Part shown: positions 1 to 7,258 of the stretch, one piece after another
Numbering within the stretch: the stretch's first letter is position 1
Layout: the number at the start of each line of letters is the position of its first letter
Assembly: GCA_002293455.1 (NCBI GenBank)
Contig: DBDH01000077.1
Span: 1-29,555 of the forward strand
Length of the DNA: 29,555 bases
Direction: 5' to 3'
DNA from: Treponema sp. UBA937
GTDB lineage: Bacteria > Spirochaetota > Spirochaetia > Treponematales > Breznakiellaceae
Notes under the pieces: model-generated
What the model saw: only the letters and a program-made list of their open reading frames with translations
What the model was told of the DNA's origin: nothing
The model's database searches: none
Translations under genes and position numbers: made by a program

Positions 1-345
1 ATAGTCTGCAATAGCTTGGTCATTGTTGCCTTTATTGCGATAGGCATTTCCGCGACTGTAATAGGCATCAGCAAAATTGGGGTTTAATCTGACAGCCTCA
101 TTATAGTCTGCAATAGCTTGGTCATTGTTGCCTTTGTTGACATAGACGATTCCGCGATTGAGATATGCGTTAGTATGATTGGGGTTTAACCTGATAGCCT
201 CATTATAGTCTGCAATAGCTTGGTCATAGTTGCCTTTGTCATCATAGGAAACTCCGCGATTGTAATATGCGTTAGCATAATTAGGGTTTAACCTGATAGC
301 CTCATTATAGTCTACAATAGCTTGATCATAATTGCCCTTGAAGTA
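1..345. repeat. Tandem 102-bp repeats encoding TPR units
   Basis: Three full 102-bp units (1-102, 103-204, 205-306) and part of a fourth are nearly identical at DNA level. Each begins atagtctgcaatagcttgg or a close variant. The period equals 34 codons, the length of one TPR motif. The similarity extends to synonymous positions, so the repeats probably arose by recent duplication or are kept alike by gene conversion. Confidence 0.9.
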
Positions 346-462
346 ATACTCATTGCCTCGCGAGAGATATTCTTCTGCTGTTTTCAATGTAGCATTTTCC
401 TGTCCGAATACCGCGGCTATAGCCACAATCAAAATAAACATAAATAAATTTTTTTTCATCAT
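1..462 (-). CDS. Secreted TPR-repeat protein (partial, C-terminus beyond left edge)
   Basis: The reading frame opens at an ATG at 462 and stays open to the window edge, giving 154 codons. The N-terminus MMKKNLFMFILIVAIAAVFG is a signal peptide with probable cleavage after AVFG, so the product is probably periplasmic. There is no lipobox cysteine. From about residue 30 there are 34-residue tetratricopeptide repeats with the pattern GNYDQAIADYNEAIRLNPN; three are complete up to the edge and a fourth is starting. TPR units bind other proteins, and the partner cannot be told from the sequence. A strong Shine-Dalgarno (AGGAGGAGG) lies just upstream. An ATG three bases further in is an equally possible start. 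The gene is read away from the rest of the window. I am confident of the family but not of the role. Confidence 0.88.
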   Translation of the reverse strand, partial: MMKKNLFMFILIVAIAAVFGQENATLKTAEEYLSRGNEYYFKGNYDQAIVDYNEAIRLNPNYANAYYNRGVSYDDKGNYDQAIADYNEAIRLNPNHTNAYLNRGIVYVNKGNNDQAIADYNEAVRLNPNFADAYYSRGNAYRNKGNNDQAIADY

Positions 463-683
463 ATACTCCTCCTCCTATAAAGATAGAATCACTTAAACCA
501 CCGGCTATACCGATAGTCTTTGACTTGCATTTTGGCAACGCCAAAGTCATCATCCTGTTCGAGGACTGCTATAGAAAGCGTTCTTCTGTTTAAGGGGGAA
601 TATTTCCAACTCCCAGGAACATATTGTTTTGTGAAAAATGTACCGAATGGTAATAAAAAAGGGAAAAATCGCCTAAAAGATAC

Positions 684-711
684 TTGACAAGGTGAGGACC
701 GGCATCATAAT
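684..711 (+). promoter_or_regulatory. Sigma70-like promoter, upstream
   Basis: A perfect -35 TTGACA (684-689) is separated by 16 bp from CATAAT (706-711). It would start a transcript near 718, about 210 bases before the PPC gene, so it would give a long leader or a separate small RNA. Confidence 0.4.
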
Positions 712-866
712 TTTCGTGATTCGGTGAGGAGGACGCTTGTTTTTATTTACAAGACATGCTTGAAGCATACTAATATTGTAACATGAGCAAGCGGGAAGCG
801 TCAAGGAAAAAAATAAAAATTGATGCCGTTTACAGTAATGTCACCTCTGTGCTGCCGTTAGTGGAA

Positions 867-895
867 TTGTTTTTTGTTACAATATGATATATTAT
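867..895 (+). promoter_or_regulatory. Candidate promoter for the PPC-domain gene
   Basis: TTGTTT (867-872), a 17-bp spacer and TATTAT (890-895) lie 32 bases upstream of the GTG start. The stretch is very A/T-rich, so chance matches are likely and the call is tentative. Confidence 0.4.
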
Positions 896-926
896 TATCA
901 TAAAATTTATGCCCTAAGGAGGAAAC

Positions 927-2108
927 GTGAAAAAATATTTGTTTTTTGTTTTGGTGCTCTTTGCCGCGTATAATGTTTTTGCTCAAAACACCGAAAGCTC
1001 AATTTCTCAGCTGGATAATGTGATAAAGGACCTTGCGGTTACTGTTAACAGAAAACTTGTTGATGAAAAAGTACAGAAAGTTTCCGTAAGCCGGTTTGTA
1101 TTTGGCAGCGGAATCGTTCCTTTTGGAAATTATATGTTAAATCAGCTGGTTCAAGAGTTGGCGAACACTGCCAGCCCATATATTATTCTTCCAGGCGGAA
1201 CTTCCGGCGCGGAATGGATAATTTCCGGTGAGATCATTCAAGCCGCCAATGTAATACGAGTATATACACGTTTGATCCGTCAAAGCGATATGGCCATTGC
1301 GGCAGTTTTTAACTCGGACTTTGAACGCACTCCGCAGATCATTCAAATGCTTGCTTTGCAAAGCGGCGGTTCTTCATCATCTTCGATTCTGCCTGATAGT
1401 TTTGAACCTGACAGTTGGGACAATCCCGCCGTTGTTGAAATAGGCGCTGATGAAACTGTTCCCGTTATAAACCGCAGCATACATGAAGGCGGCGATGAAG
1501 ATTTTTTCCTTATCGTGCCTGAGCAAGACGGGCGTCTTACAGCGGAAACAACCGGAAGCATGGATACGTATATGTATTTGTATAATGCCGATACAAGGGA
1601 AGAGCTTGCCAGTAATGATGACGGCGGTTCAAATACCAACGCAAGAATTGTTTACAATGTGAGGAGCGGACAGCGTTATATTGCCAAGGTGCGCGGCTAC
1701 TCAAGCGACAACACCGGGAATTACGGGTTCCGCGGTTTTTTCCAGCAGCAAATCGCCAGTGATCAATTTGAACCTGATGACGATTTTACTTCCGCGCACA
1801 CGGTAGAAATAGGAACTTCGCAGCAGCATACATTCCACTATGATGACGATATTGATTGGGTAAAGTTTGAAATAACCCAAGCCGGCCGGTATACGATAAG
1901 AACCAGAGGCGTTAATTCAAACAGTCTTGATACCTATATCGAATTGTTTAACGCGGATTTGGAATCTATTGCGGAAAATGATGACGGCGGCGATAATCTT
2001 GATTCCCGCATTTCACAGCGTTTTGCTGCAGGGTTTTATTACTTAAAGATAAGTTGTTTGGGTGACGATCCTGACCAGTCTTATACTGTAAGCATTACGG
2101 CAGAGTAA
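927..2108 (+). CDS. Secreted protein with two PPC domains
   Basis: This 393-aa protein starts at a GTG preceded by AAGGAGG four bases upstream. The N-terminus MKKYLFFVLVLFAAYNVFAQ is a signal peptide cleaved after VFA. Residues about 22-145 form a first domain that resembles the CsgG/FlgO/LpoB-like modules common in treponemal secreted proteins; this is inferred from its general pattern and is uncertain. Residues about 157-270 and 277-393 are two copies of a domain I assign to the bacterial pre-peptidase C-terminal (PPC) family: each begins D-x-FEPD, has a D-D/E-DWVKF-like strand, then an acidic loop (SNDDGG, ENDDGG) likely to bind calcium, and ends with a Y-x-x-K/I strand. PPC domains usually sit behind secreted peptidases, but no peptidase is present here, so an envelope-binding role is more likely. 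Confidence 0.85.
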   Translation: MKKYLFFVLVLFAAYNVFAQNTESSISQLDNVIKDLAVTVNRKLVDEKVQKVSVSRFVFGSGIVPFGNYMLNQLVQELANTASPYIILPGGTSGAEWIISGEIIQAANVIRVYTRLIRQSDMAIAAVFNSDFERTPQIIQMLALQSGGSSSSSILPDSFEPDSWDNPAVVEIGADETVPVINRSIHEGGDEDFFLIVPEQDGRLTAETTGSMDTYMYLYNADTREELASNDDGGSNTNARIVYNVRSGQRYIAKVRGYSSDNTGNYGFRGFFQQQIASDQFEPDDDFTSAHTVEIGTSQQHTFHYDDDIDWVKFEITQAGRYTIRTRGVNSNSLDTYIELFNADLESIAENDDGGDNLDSRISQRFAAGFYYLKISCLGDDPDQSYTVSITAE

Positions 2109-2125
2109 AACTGTTTATATTATGG

Positions 2126-2192
2126 GCAGCGCAAAAGTGCCGGTCACATTTTTTGCGTTGCGAGAAGATGCCCCGAAATCTTGCTTCGGGGC
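2126..2192 (+). terminator. Paired hairpins after the PPC-domain gene
   Basis: Two stem-loops follow the stop codon at 2108. The first pairs 2126-2136 with 2151-2161 (GCAGCGCAAAA / TTTTGCGTTGC, one G-T wobble). The second pairs 2170-2177 with 2185-2192 (GCCCCGAA / TTCGGGGC, perfect). Neither has a long T-run after it (only TCTTCATG after the second), so termination strength is uncertain. Confidence 0.5.
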
Positions 2193-2254
2193 TCTTCATG
2201 TATGATAACACGACTGGCAGTGTCTCTCAAAAAAACCAGCAGGTCCCGAATAAT

Positions 2255-2493
2255 CACGTTCGTTTCATAAACTTTTAACTTTGTGTGCAAGAATAAAGAG
2301 AGCATTGACGGAGATGGAAAAAACCTAAGTGATTGTCGAAAAGCGGTCCCTGAGGCACTCGAAGGGGCCATACGAAGATAATTCTAATGCGGTGATTTCG
2401 ATGCTTCGAGAGAACCTCAGCACAAGAAACCTCAATCACCGAGCTTCGATCCCTTCCTTCTCCATTGAAATTTCATTTTATGAAACGAACGTG
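2255..2493. repeat. 239-bp inverted-repeat element, MITE-like, with REP-like core
   Basis: The ends are a perfect 17-bp inverted repeat: CACGTTCGTTTCATAAA at 2255-2271 and its complement at 2477-2493. Outside these, CGAATAAT and its inverse CGAATAATA also partly mirror one another. Inside, GGTCCCTGAGGCACTCGAAG (from about 2344) and the inverse of a similar word, CTTCGAG...CCTCAG (about 2404-2418), recall the widespread bacterial repeat built on CCTGAG and TCGAAG. No transposase is present, so it would have to be mobilised in trans, if it is mobile at all. Confidence 0.55.
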
Positions 2494-2545
2494 CCGAATA
2501 ATACCCTCCTATGGCATTTTCTTTCAATAATGTTTATTATTTATC

Positions 2546-2574
2546 TTGAATCTTATAGAATTTTTTAATATGAT
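2546..2574 (+). promoter_or_regulatory. Promoter of the oadGAB operon
   Basis: TTGAAT (2546-2551), a 17-bp spacer and TATGAT (2569-2574) form a good sigma70-type promoter. Transcription would begin near 2581, leaving a leader of about 125 bases before oadG. No known riboswitch fold was recognised in that leader. Confidence 0.6.
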
Positions 2575-2705
2575 AGGGTAATTTCAGGATATTTTTTTCT
2601 TCATTTGGAGTTCCAAGAATAATTTCAATGGTCCTCAAGCGGGAAGTGTCCTGCAATTATTAATGTTGTAGAAGGGGAGAAATCCCTGTAAAAATAGGAG
2701 GCCTT

Positions 2706-2954
2706 ATGACCATAATGGAAATGCTTGGGCAGAGCGGTATTCTTACCGTGCTCGGCATGGGAATTGTTTTTAGTTTCCTCGTAATCCTTATTATCTGCGT
2801 AACGCTTTTGGGAAAGCTTGTTCATGCGTTGAAGTGGGATAAAGATGTTACGGAACCAAAGCCGGCTGTGAAAGCTGCCGGGGGCAGTACGAATAATGCT
2901 GCCGTTACCGCCGCAATTTCCGCCGCGGTAAACGAATATAGAAAGAATAATTGA
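2706..2954 (+). CDS. oadG: Oxaloacetate decarboxylase gamma subunit
   Basis: This 82-aa protein has one transmembrane helix (residues about 12-38) followed by a short basic and Ala/Pro-rich cytoplasmic tail ending VNEYRKNN. Size, layout and position in front of oadA match OadG, which anchors the soluble carboxyltransferase subunit to the membrane pump and helps assemble the complex. AGGAGG (2696-2701) sits four bases before the ATG. A second ATG at 2715 is less well spaced. The His-rich zinc-binding tail of the Klebsiella protein is absent. The assignment rests on context as much as on sequence, because the family is poorly conserved. Confidence 0.85.
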   Translation: MTIMEMLGQSGILTVLGMGIVFSFLVILIICVTLLGKLVHALKWDKDVTEPKPAVKAAGGSTNNAAVTAAISAAVNEYRKNN

Positions 2955-3003
2955 AACTTTTTAAAGAACAATGTTTTTAGAAGATGCCTAATAGGAGATA
3001 ATA

Positions 3004-4773
3004 ATGGCTAAGATTAAACTGACAGATTTAGTATTGCGGGATGCTCATCAATCCCTTTTCGCGACGCGTATGGTTACCGCCGATATGCTTCCCATTTGTG
3101 ATAAGCTCGACAAGGTCGGCTATTTTGCGCTTGAAGCCTGGGGCGGAGCGACTTTTGACTCGGCGATTCGTTTCTTGAACGAAGATCCCTGGGAACGGCT
3201 CAAGAGCCTCAAAAAAGCTCTGCCGAACACCCCCATCATGATGCTCCTCCGGGGCCAGAACCTTTTGGGTTACCGGCACTATGCCGATGATGTGGTGGCT
3301 AAATTCGTCGAAACCGCCGCAAAAGACGGCGTTGATATTTTCCGCATCTTCGACGCGCTGAACGATCCCCGGAACTTCCAGGCCGCGACTGCCGCCGCGA
3401 AAAAAACCGGCAAGCACGTTCAGGCCGCTATTTCTTACGCGGTTACTCCGTATCATACTATCGAAAAGTACGCGGAACTTGCCAAGCAGTACGCCGATAT
3501 TGGCGCGGACTCGCTCTGTATTAAAGATATGTCAGGGCTCCTCAAGCCTTTTGACGCGTATGAACTTGTAAAGGCTATCAAGAAGGTTACGGATCTTCCC
3601 TTGGAAATCCACTCTCACGCGACTACCGGTATGTCCGTTGCAACGCTGGAAAAAGCCGCCGAAGCCGGCGCCGACATTCTCGACACGGTTATCTCTTCCC
3701 TTTCTATGGGTACGAGCCACAGCCCGACCGAAACGATGGCGGAAATTTTCCGCGGCACCGAATACGATACCGGGCTCGACATCAATCTTCTTCTGGAAAT
3801 TGCTTCTTATTTCCGCGACATCCGCAGGCATTACAAGAAGTTTGAATCCAGCTTCCTCGGCGCGGACACGAGAATTCTTGTTTCCCAGGTTCCCGGCGGA
3901 ATGCTTTCTAACCTCGAAAGCCAGCTTAAAGAACAGGGCGCGTCGGACAAGATTGATGCGGTGCTCAAGGAAATCGCCGTGGTACAGAAAGACTTCGGTT
4001 ATCCGCCGCTCGTTACCCCGACAAGCCAGATCGTGGGAACCCAGGCCGTATTCAACGTACTTTTCGGCCGCTACAACAAACTTACCGGCGAATCTATGGA
4101 TCTTTTGGCCGGTAAATACGGAAAAACTCCCGCGGACAAGAATCCTGACGTAGTGAAGAAGGCTCTTGATGCGCTCAAAATGGAAAAAGAGATTACCCAT
4201 CGCCCCGCCGATGATATTCCGAACGAATATAGTAAGCTCGAAGAAGAAACCAAGAAAATCCTCGGTACCGATTCCGTTACGACAGAAGATGTCTTAACGT
4301 ATGCGATGTTCCCGAAGGTAGCTCCCGATTTCTTCAAGAATCGCGCGAAAGGGCCGGTAACATTTAGCGCTGAAGACGCCGCTCCTGCCGCTCCCGCTCC
4401 CGCGATGGCCTCTGCCACAGCTTCCGGACAGGCCGCAAAATATGTGGTTAATGTCAACGGCGCCGACTATAACGTAACGGTCCGCCCCGAAGGCACTATG
4501 GCGATTGCTCCCGCGGCTAATGCGGCTTCCGCCGCCGCTCCCGCGGCGGCAGCCCCCTCCGGCGGCGAAGTGATCAACGCTCCCGTGGCGGGAACCATTA
4601 TCCGCTTCAGTGTGAATGAAGGAAGCGCCGTTAATTCCGGCGACACCGTTATCATCATTGAATCCATGAAAATGGAACTGGAAATTAAGGCGACCAAAGC
4701 CGGAACTGTCCGTTTCCTGGTTCCGACAGGAACTCAGGTAAGCGCCCAGCAGCCTGTAGCAGAAATCAATTAA
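3004..4773 (+). CDS. oadA: Oxaloacetate decarboxylase alpha subunit (biotin carboxyltransferase)
   Basis: This 589-aa cytoplasmic subunit transfers the carboxyl group of oxaloacetate to biotin. It opens with the family signature LRDAHQSLFATRM (Asp13, His15, Gln16). The conserved lysine in CIKDMSG (Lys174) and metal ligands in HSHATTGMS (His203, His205) mark the TIM-barrel carboxyltransferase domain (residues about 1-280). A PYC/OADA helical domain follows to about 450. An Ala/Pro-rich linker (about 455-525) leads to the biotinyl domain, whose ESMKMEL motif contains the biotinylated Lys556. The length is normal for the family. Pyruvate or methylmalonyl-CoA carboxyltransferases are relatives, but the adjacent gamma and beta subunits favour oxaloacetate. 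AGGAG lies six bases before the ATG, and the gap after oadG is 49 bases. Confidence 0.95.
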   Translation: MAKIKLTDLVLRDAHQSLFATRMVTADMLPICDKLDKVGYFALEAWGGATFDSAIRFLNEDPWERLKSLKKALPNTPIMMLLRGQNLLGYRHYADDVVAKFVETAAKDGVDIFRIFDALNDPRNFQAATAAAKKTGKHVQAAISYAVTPYHTIEKYAELAKQYADIGADSLCIKDMSGLLKPFDAYELVKAIKKVTDLPLEIHSHATTGMSVATLEKAAEAGADILDTVISSLSMGTSHSPTETMAEIFRGTEYDTGLDINLLLEIASYFRDIRRHYKKFESSFLGADTRILVSQVPGGMLSNLESQLKEQGASDKIDAVLKEIAVVQKDFGYPPLVTPTSQIVGTQAVFNVLFGRYNKLTGESMDLLAGKYGKTPADKNPDVVKKALDALKMEKEITHRPADDIPNEYSKLEEETKKILGTDSVTTEDVLTYAMFPKVAPDFFKNRAKGPVTFSAEDAAPAAPAPAMASATASGQAAKYVVNVNGADYNVTVRPEGTMAIAPAANAASAAAPAAAAPSGGEVINAPVAGTIIRFSVNEGSAVNSGDTVIIIESMKMELEIKATKAGTVRFLVPTGTQVSAQQPVAEIN

Positions 4774-4828
4774 GTCAAGGAGCAATTAGTAAGCAGCAGG
4801 CAGCAATAAAAAAAGCAAAAATAGAGAT

Positions 4829-4864
4829 AACAGTTAGCAAAGAAAATATTTTTTGATAACTGTT
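4829..4864 (+). other. Hairpin between oadA and oadB
   Basis: AACAGTTA (4829-4836) pairs with TAACTGTT (4857-4864), and the loop itself contains the palindrome AAAATATTTT (4843-4852). The surrounding 4774-4924 is built of similar short words (AGCAAT, GTTAAC, GCTCATTG), as in decayed simple repeats. It could be an mRNA-processing or stabilising stem in the oad message. There is no T-run after the stem, so it is unlikely to be a full terminator. Confidence 0.45.
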
Positions 4865-4924
4865 GCCAGTTCATTGCTCATTGTTAACTGCTCTTTGCTC
4901 ACTGGTTCCTTATTGGAGTTGTGT

Positions 4925-6304
4925 ATGTTGAATTTCAAACAGAAACCGCGGAAGGTGATGACGATATTACTCGTTATTTGTACCGTGGCATTCGTTTTTT
5001 CTTTTATGCCTAAAGTTGCCGCACAGATCGGAAACGCGTCTCGCGCGGAAACTCCTTCTTTTCAAAATATGGATGTTCCCATTCCCGGAAGCCAGGATAT
5101 TCCTAACGTATCTTTTGGAGCGTTTATAAAGAATATTGCGGAAACCACCGGTATTAATGCTTTTATTACCCAGGCAAAAGAAATGGTAACCCCCGGCGGT
5201 GAAACGACCATCGTATACGGCTGGCAGCAGCTTCTTATGTGCGCGGTAGGATTGCTTATTATTTACCTTGGCGCGGCCAAGGGTTTTGAACCGCTTTTGC
5301 TTATCCCCATCGGATTCGGCACTTTGTTTGTCAACGTGCCTTTCGGCGGCATGGGCGAAGGTCACGGATTCCTCAATCTGATTTATGATTTTGGTGTCGG
5401 CAACGAGTTCTTCCCGCTGCTCATCTTTATGGGAATCGGCGCAATGACCGACTTCGGCCCGCTTATCGCGAACCCGAAGACGGCGCTTCTTGGCGCGTCC
5501 GCCCAGTTCGGCGTTTTTGCTACGTTGTTCTTCATTTCTCTCGCAAACTTTATTCCCGGCGTAGCGTTTAACCTTAAAGAAGCATCCGCTGTAGCAATCA
5601 TCGGCGGCGCGGACGGTCCTACGACGATTTACATCGCCGCGAAGCTCGCGCCTCATCTGCTTGCAACCGTTGCGGTCGCCGCTTATTCGTACATGGCGCT
5701 CGTCCCCATGATTCAGCCGCCTATCATGAAGGCTCTGACCACAAAGCATGAACGGCTTATCAAAATGAAGCAGCTCCGCGAAGTTTCCAAAGTGGAAAAA
5801 ATCCTTTTCCCGATGGTGGTTCTTTGTCTCGCCATTCTTTTGATTCCGTCCGCCGCGGCCCTCATCGGCTGTCTGATGTTCGGTAACTTTATCAAAGAAA
5901 TCGGCGTAGTTGAAAGGCTCAGCAAAACCCTGCAGAACGAATTGATGAATATCGTATCGATTCTTCTATCCTTGGGCGTTGGAAGCCAAATGACTCCCGA
6001 AAAGTTCCTCAATCCTTCATCGCTCCTTATCGTTTTGATGGGATTGGTCGCCTTTGCTATCGCCACGGCGGCAGGCGTTTTGGTGGCGAAATTCATGAAT
6101 CTTTTCCTCAAGGAAAAGATCAATCCGCTTATCGGTTCTGCCGGGGTTTCCGCCGTTCCTATGGCGGCCCGCGTTTCCAATAAGGTCGGCTTGGAATATG
6201 ATCCCGGCAACTTCCTCCTTATGCACGCTATGGGGCCCAACGTAGCCGGCGTTATCGGCACCGCGATTGCCGCGGGCGTTCTGATTGCTGTGTACGGCGG
6301 TTAA
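4925..6304 (+). CDS. oadB: Oxaloacetate decarboxylase beta subunit (Na+ pump)
   Basis: This 459-aa integral membrane subunit decarboxylates carboxybiotin and exports Na+. The family hallmark GGADGPT is present, with Asp230 matching the essential aspartate (Asp203 in Klebsiella OadB). The second signature SAVPMAARVSNKVG carries the conserved Ser and Arg of the ion path. Compared with enterobacterial OadB there is an N-terminal extension of about 70-100 residues with its own hydrophobic segment (13-33), followed by a polar loop before the KGFEPLLLIPIGFG segment. I chose the ATG at 4925 because GGAG lies six bases upstream. An in-frame TTG at 4853 has no ribosome binding site and lies in repeat-like sequence. 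Glutaconyl- or methylmalonyl-CoA decarboxylase beta subunits are close relatives. Confidence 0.93.
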   Translation: MLNFKQKPRKVMTILLVICTVAFVFSFMPKVAAQIGNASRAETPSFQNMDVPIPGSQDIPNVSFGAFIKNIAETTGINAFITQAKEMVTPGGETTIVYGWQQLLMCAVGLLIIYLGAAKGFEPLLLIPIGFGTLFVNVPFGGMGEGHGFLNLIYDFGVGNEFFPLLIFMGIGAMTDFGPLIANPKTALLGASAQFGVFATLFFISLANFIPGVAFNLKEASAVAIIGGADGPTTIYIAAKLAPHLLATVAVAAYSYMALVPMIQPPIMKALTTKHERLIKMKQLREVSKVEKILFPMVVLCLAILLIPSAAALIGCLMFGNFIKEIGVVERLSKTLQNELMNIVSILLSLGVGSQMTPEKFLNPSSLLIVLMGLVAFAIATAAGVLVAKFMNLFLKEKINPLIGSAGVSAVPMAARVSNKVGLEYDPGNFLLMHAMGPNVAGVIGTAIAAGVLIAVYGG

Positions 6305-6344
6305 GCACAAATCGCAGACAACAATAAAGTGCTCAAATAATGAT

Positions 6345-6384
6345 GAGCAGATAGTAACGTGAATGTTGCTGTCTGCTCTTTTTT
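6345..6384 (+). terminator. Rho-independent terminator of the oad operon
   Basis: A 14-bp stem with two G-T wobbles pairs 6345-6358 (GAGCAGATAGTAAC) with 6365-6378 (GTTGCTGTCTGCTC) around a six-base loop. TTTTTT follows at 6379-6384. It lies 40 bases after the oadB stop. Confidence 0.92.
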
Positions 6385-6403
6385 CATGAGCTAACGCGAG
6401 GGC

Positions 6404-6433
6404 TTGGAATTTGGCGAATATCGGGTATATACT
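6404..6433 (+). promoter_or_regulatory. Promoter for the Nif3-like gene, leaderless type
   Basis: TTGGAA (6404-6409), an 18-bp spacer and TATACT (6428-6433) precede the ATG at 6440 by six bases. The expected transcription start coincides with the A of the start codon, and there is no Shine-Dalgarno. Confidence 0.6.
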
Positions 6434-6439
6434 AAACCT

Positions 6440-7201
6440 ATGACCAGTCGGAAATGGGACGCGTATTTTAGGTCCTTATTTGATATTGAGGGATTCAGTT
6501 CCGCTGATAATGCTCTTAACGGCTTGCAGGTGGATAATAACGGCGGCGAAATCAGGAAAATCGCGTTTGCGGTAGACGCAAGTGTGGAAACCTTTGAAAG
6601 GGCTGCCTCCTGCGGAGCGGGAATGATTTTTGTCCACCACGGCTTATTTTGGGGGAAGCCGCTTGCGGTTGCGGGAAACCACAGAAAGCGGCTGCAGTCT
6701 CTTTTGGAACACAATATCGCGTTGTATGCAATGCATCTTCCTTTGGACCAGCATCCCGCATTGGGAAATAACGCCGCGCTGATTGACCTGTTGGGCGTAA
6801 AAGAACCAAAGCCTTTTGGTCTTTATCATGGGAAAATGATAGGATACCAGGGAACGCTTTCAGCGCCGCTCTCGGTTGATGAAGCGGTAAAGAAGATCGC
6901 GTTTATGGGCCGCCCGCCTCTGGGAGTGTATCCATTCGGCAAAAAGGAAAACGTAACATGCGCGGTTATTTCCGGCGGCGCGGCTTATGATGTTATAGAC
7001 GCGATCCGTGAGGAAGTGGATTTGTATGTAACAGGAGAAAACGCCCATGAAATGTATCATCATATTTTGGAAAGCGGCATAAATATGATTTCCGGCGGTC
7101 ATTATTCCACCGAAGTCTGGGGCGTTCGGCGGGTGATGGAACATGTCGCGGCGGATTTGGGAACCGAAGTAGAATTTATCGATGTGCCTACGGGCTTGTG
7201 A
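6440..7201 (+). CDS. Nif3-like dinuclear metal-centre protein (DUF34)
   Basis: This 253-aa protein belongs to the NIF3/DUF34 family, often labelled GTP cyclohydrolase 1 type 2 homologue. The metal-binding signatures are visible: VHHGLFWGKP (His66, His67), MHLPLDQHP (His99, Asp103) and the late GGHYSTEVWG with a His and a Glu. The N-terminal DNALNGLQVDN segment is also typical. It is probably a cytoplasmic dinuclear-metal hydrolase, and its physiological substrate is not settled. I start it at ATG 6440. An in-frame TTG at 6404 would add 12 residues, but that triplet is better read as part of the -35 box. It is a single gene between the oad terminator and lspA. Confidence 0.88.
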   Translation: MTSRKWDAYFRSLFDIEGFSSADNALNGLQVDNNGGEIRKIAFAVDASVETFERAASCGAGMIFVHHGLFWGKPLAVAGNHRKRLQSLLEHNIALYAMHLPLDQHPALGNNAALIDLLGVKEPKPFGLYHGKMIGYQGTLSAPLSVDEAVKKIAFMGRPPLGVYPFGKKENVTCAVISGGAAYDVIDAIREEVDLYVTGENAHEMYHHILESGINMISGGHYSTEVWGVRRVMEHVAADLGTEVEFIDVPTGL

Positions 7202-7258
7202 GCTTGGAACGGAATTCCAAAGCGTGAAAACAACTAACAGAACAAACCAGGAGTAACG

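Larger units (their letters stand above)
463..926. other. 464-bp divergent intergenic region
   Basis: No convincing gene lies here. It separates the divergent TPR and PPC genes. It contains a short perfect hairpin at 531-545 (TTTGGC-AAC-GCCAAA), a promoter-like pair at 684-711, a 13-bp palindrome at 756-768 (ATGCTTGAAGCAT), and a second promoter close to the PPC gene. A long 5' leader or a small RNA starting near 718 is possible but unproven. Confidence 0.5.
2193..2705. other. Non-coding gap before the oad operon
   Basis: About 510 bp without a supported gene. It holds an inverted-repeat element (2255-2493), the oad promoter (2546-2574) and a leader of about 125 bases. Short open frames here lack ribosome binding sites and protein-like composition. 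Confidence 0.6.

Noticed and set aside
1..345. CRISPR-like array at the left edge
   Set aside because: The repeat period is 102 bp, in frame, and encodes TPR units; there are no unique spacers of fixed length.
2170..2192. The perfect hairpin as a certain intrinsic terminator
   Set aside because: There is no proper T-run after it, so it was kept only as part of a moderate-confidence call.
2144..2568. Two short open frames (75 and 79 aa) in the oad upstream gap
   Set aside because: They overlap hairpins and inverted repeats, lack ribosome binding sites and have no protein-like composition.
3028..4785. Long antisense frames opposite oadA
   Set aside because: They follow from the strong codon bias and Ala/Pro-rich linker of oadA; no ribosome binding sites or domains.
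4853..4924. In-frame TTG extension of oadB
   Set aside because: It lies in repeat-like sequence without a ribosome binding site, while the ATG at 4925 has GGAG six bases upstream.
4967..6310. Antisense frames of 260 and 182 aa opposite oadB
   Set aside because: These are shadows of the membrane-protein codon pattern, full of Arg/Lys/Asn with no recognisable fold.
6404..6439. In-frame TTG extension of the Nif3-like gene
   Set aside because: The TTG is part of a good -35 box, and homologues begin near the ATG at 6440.
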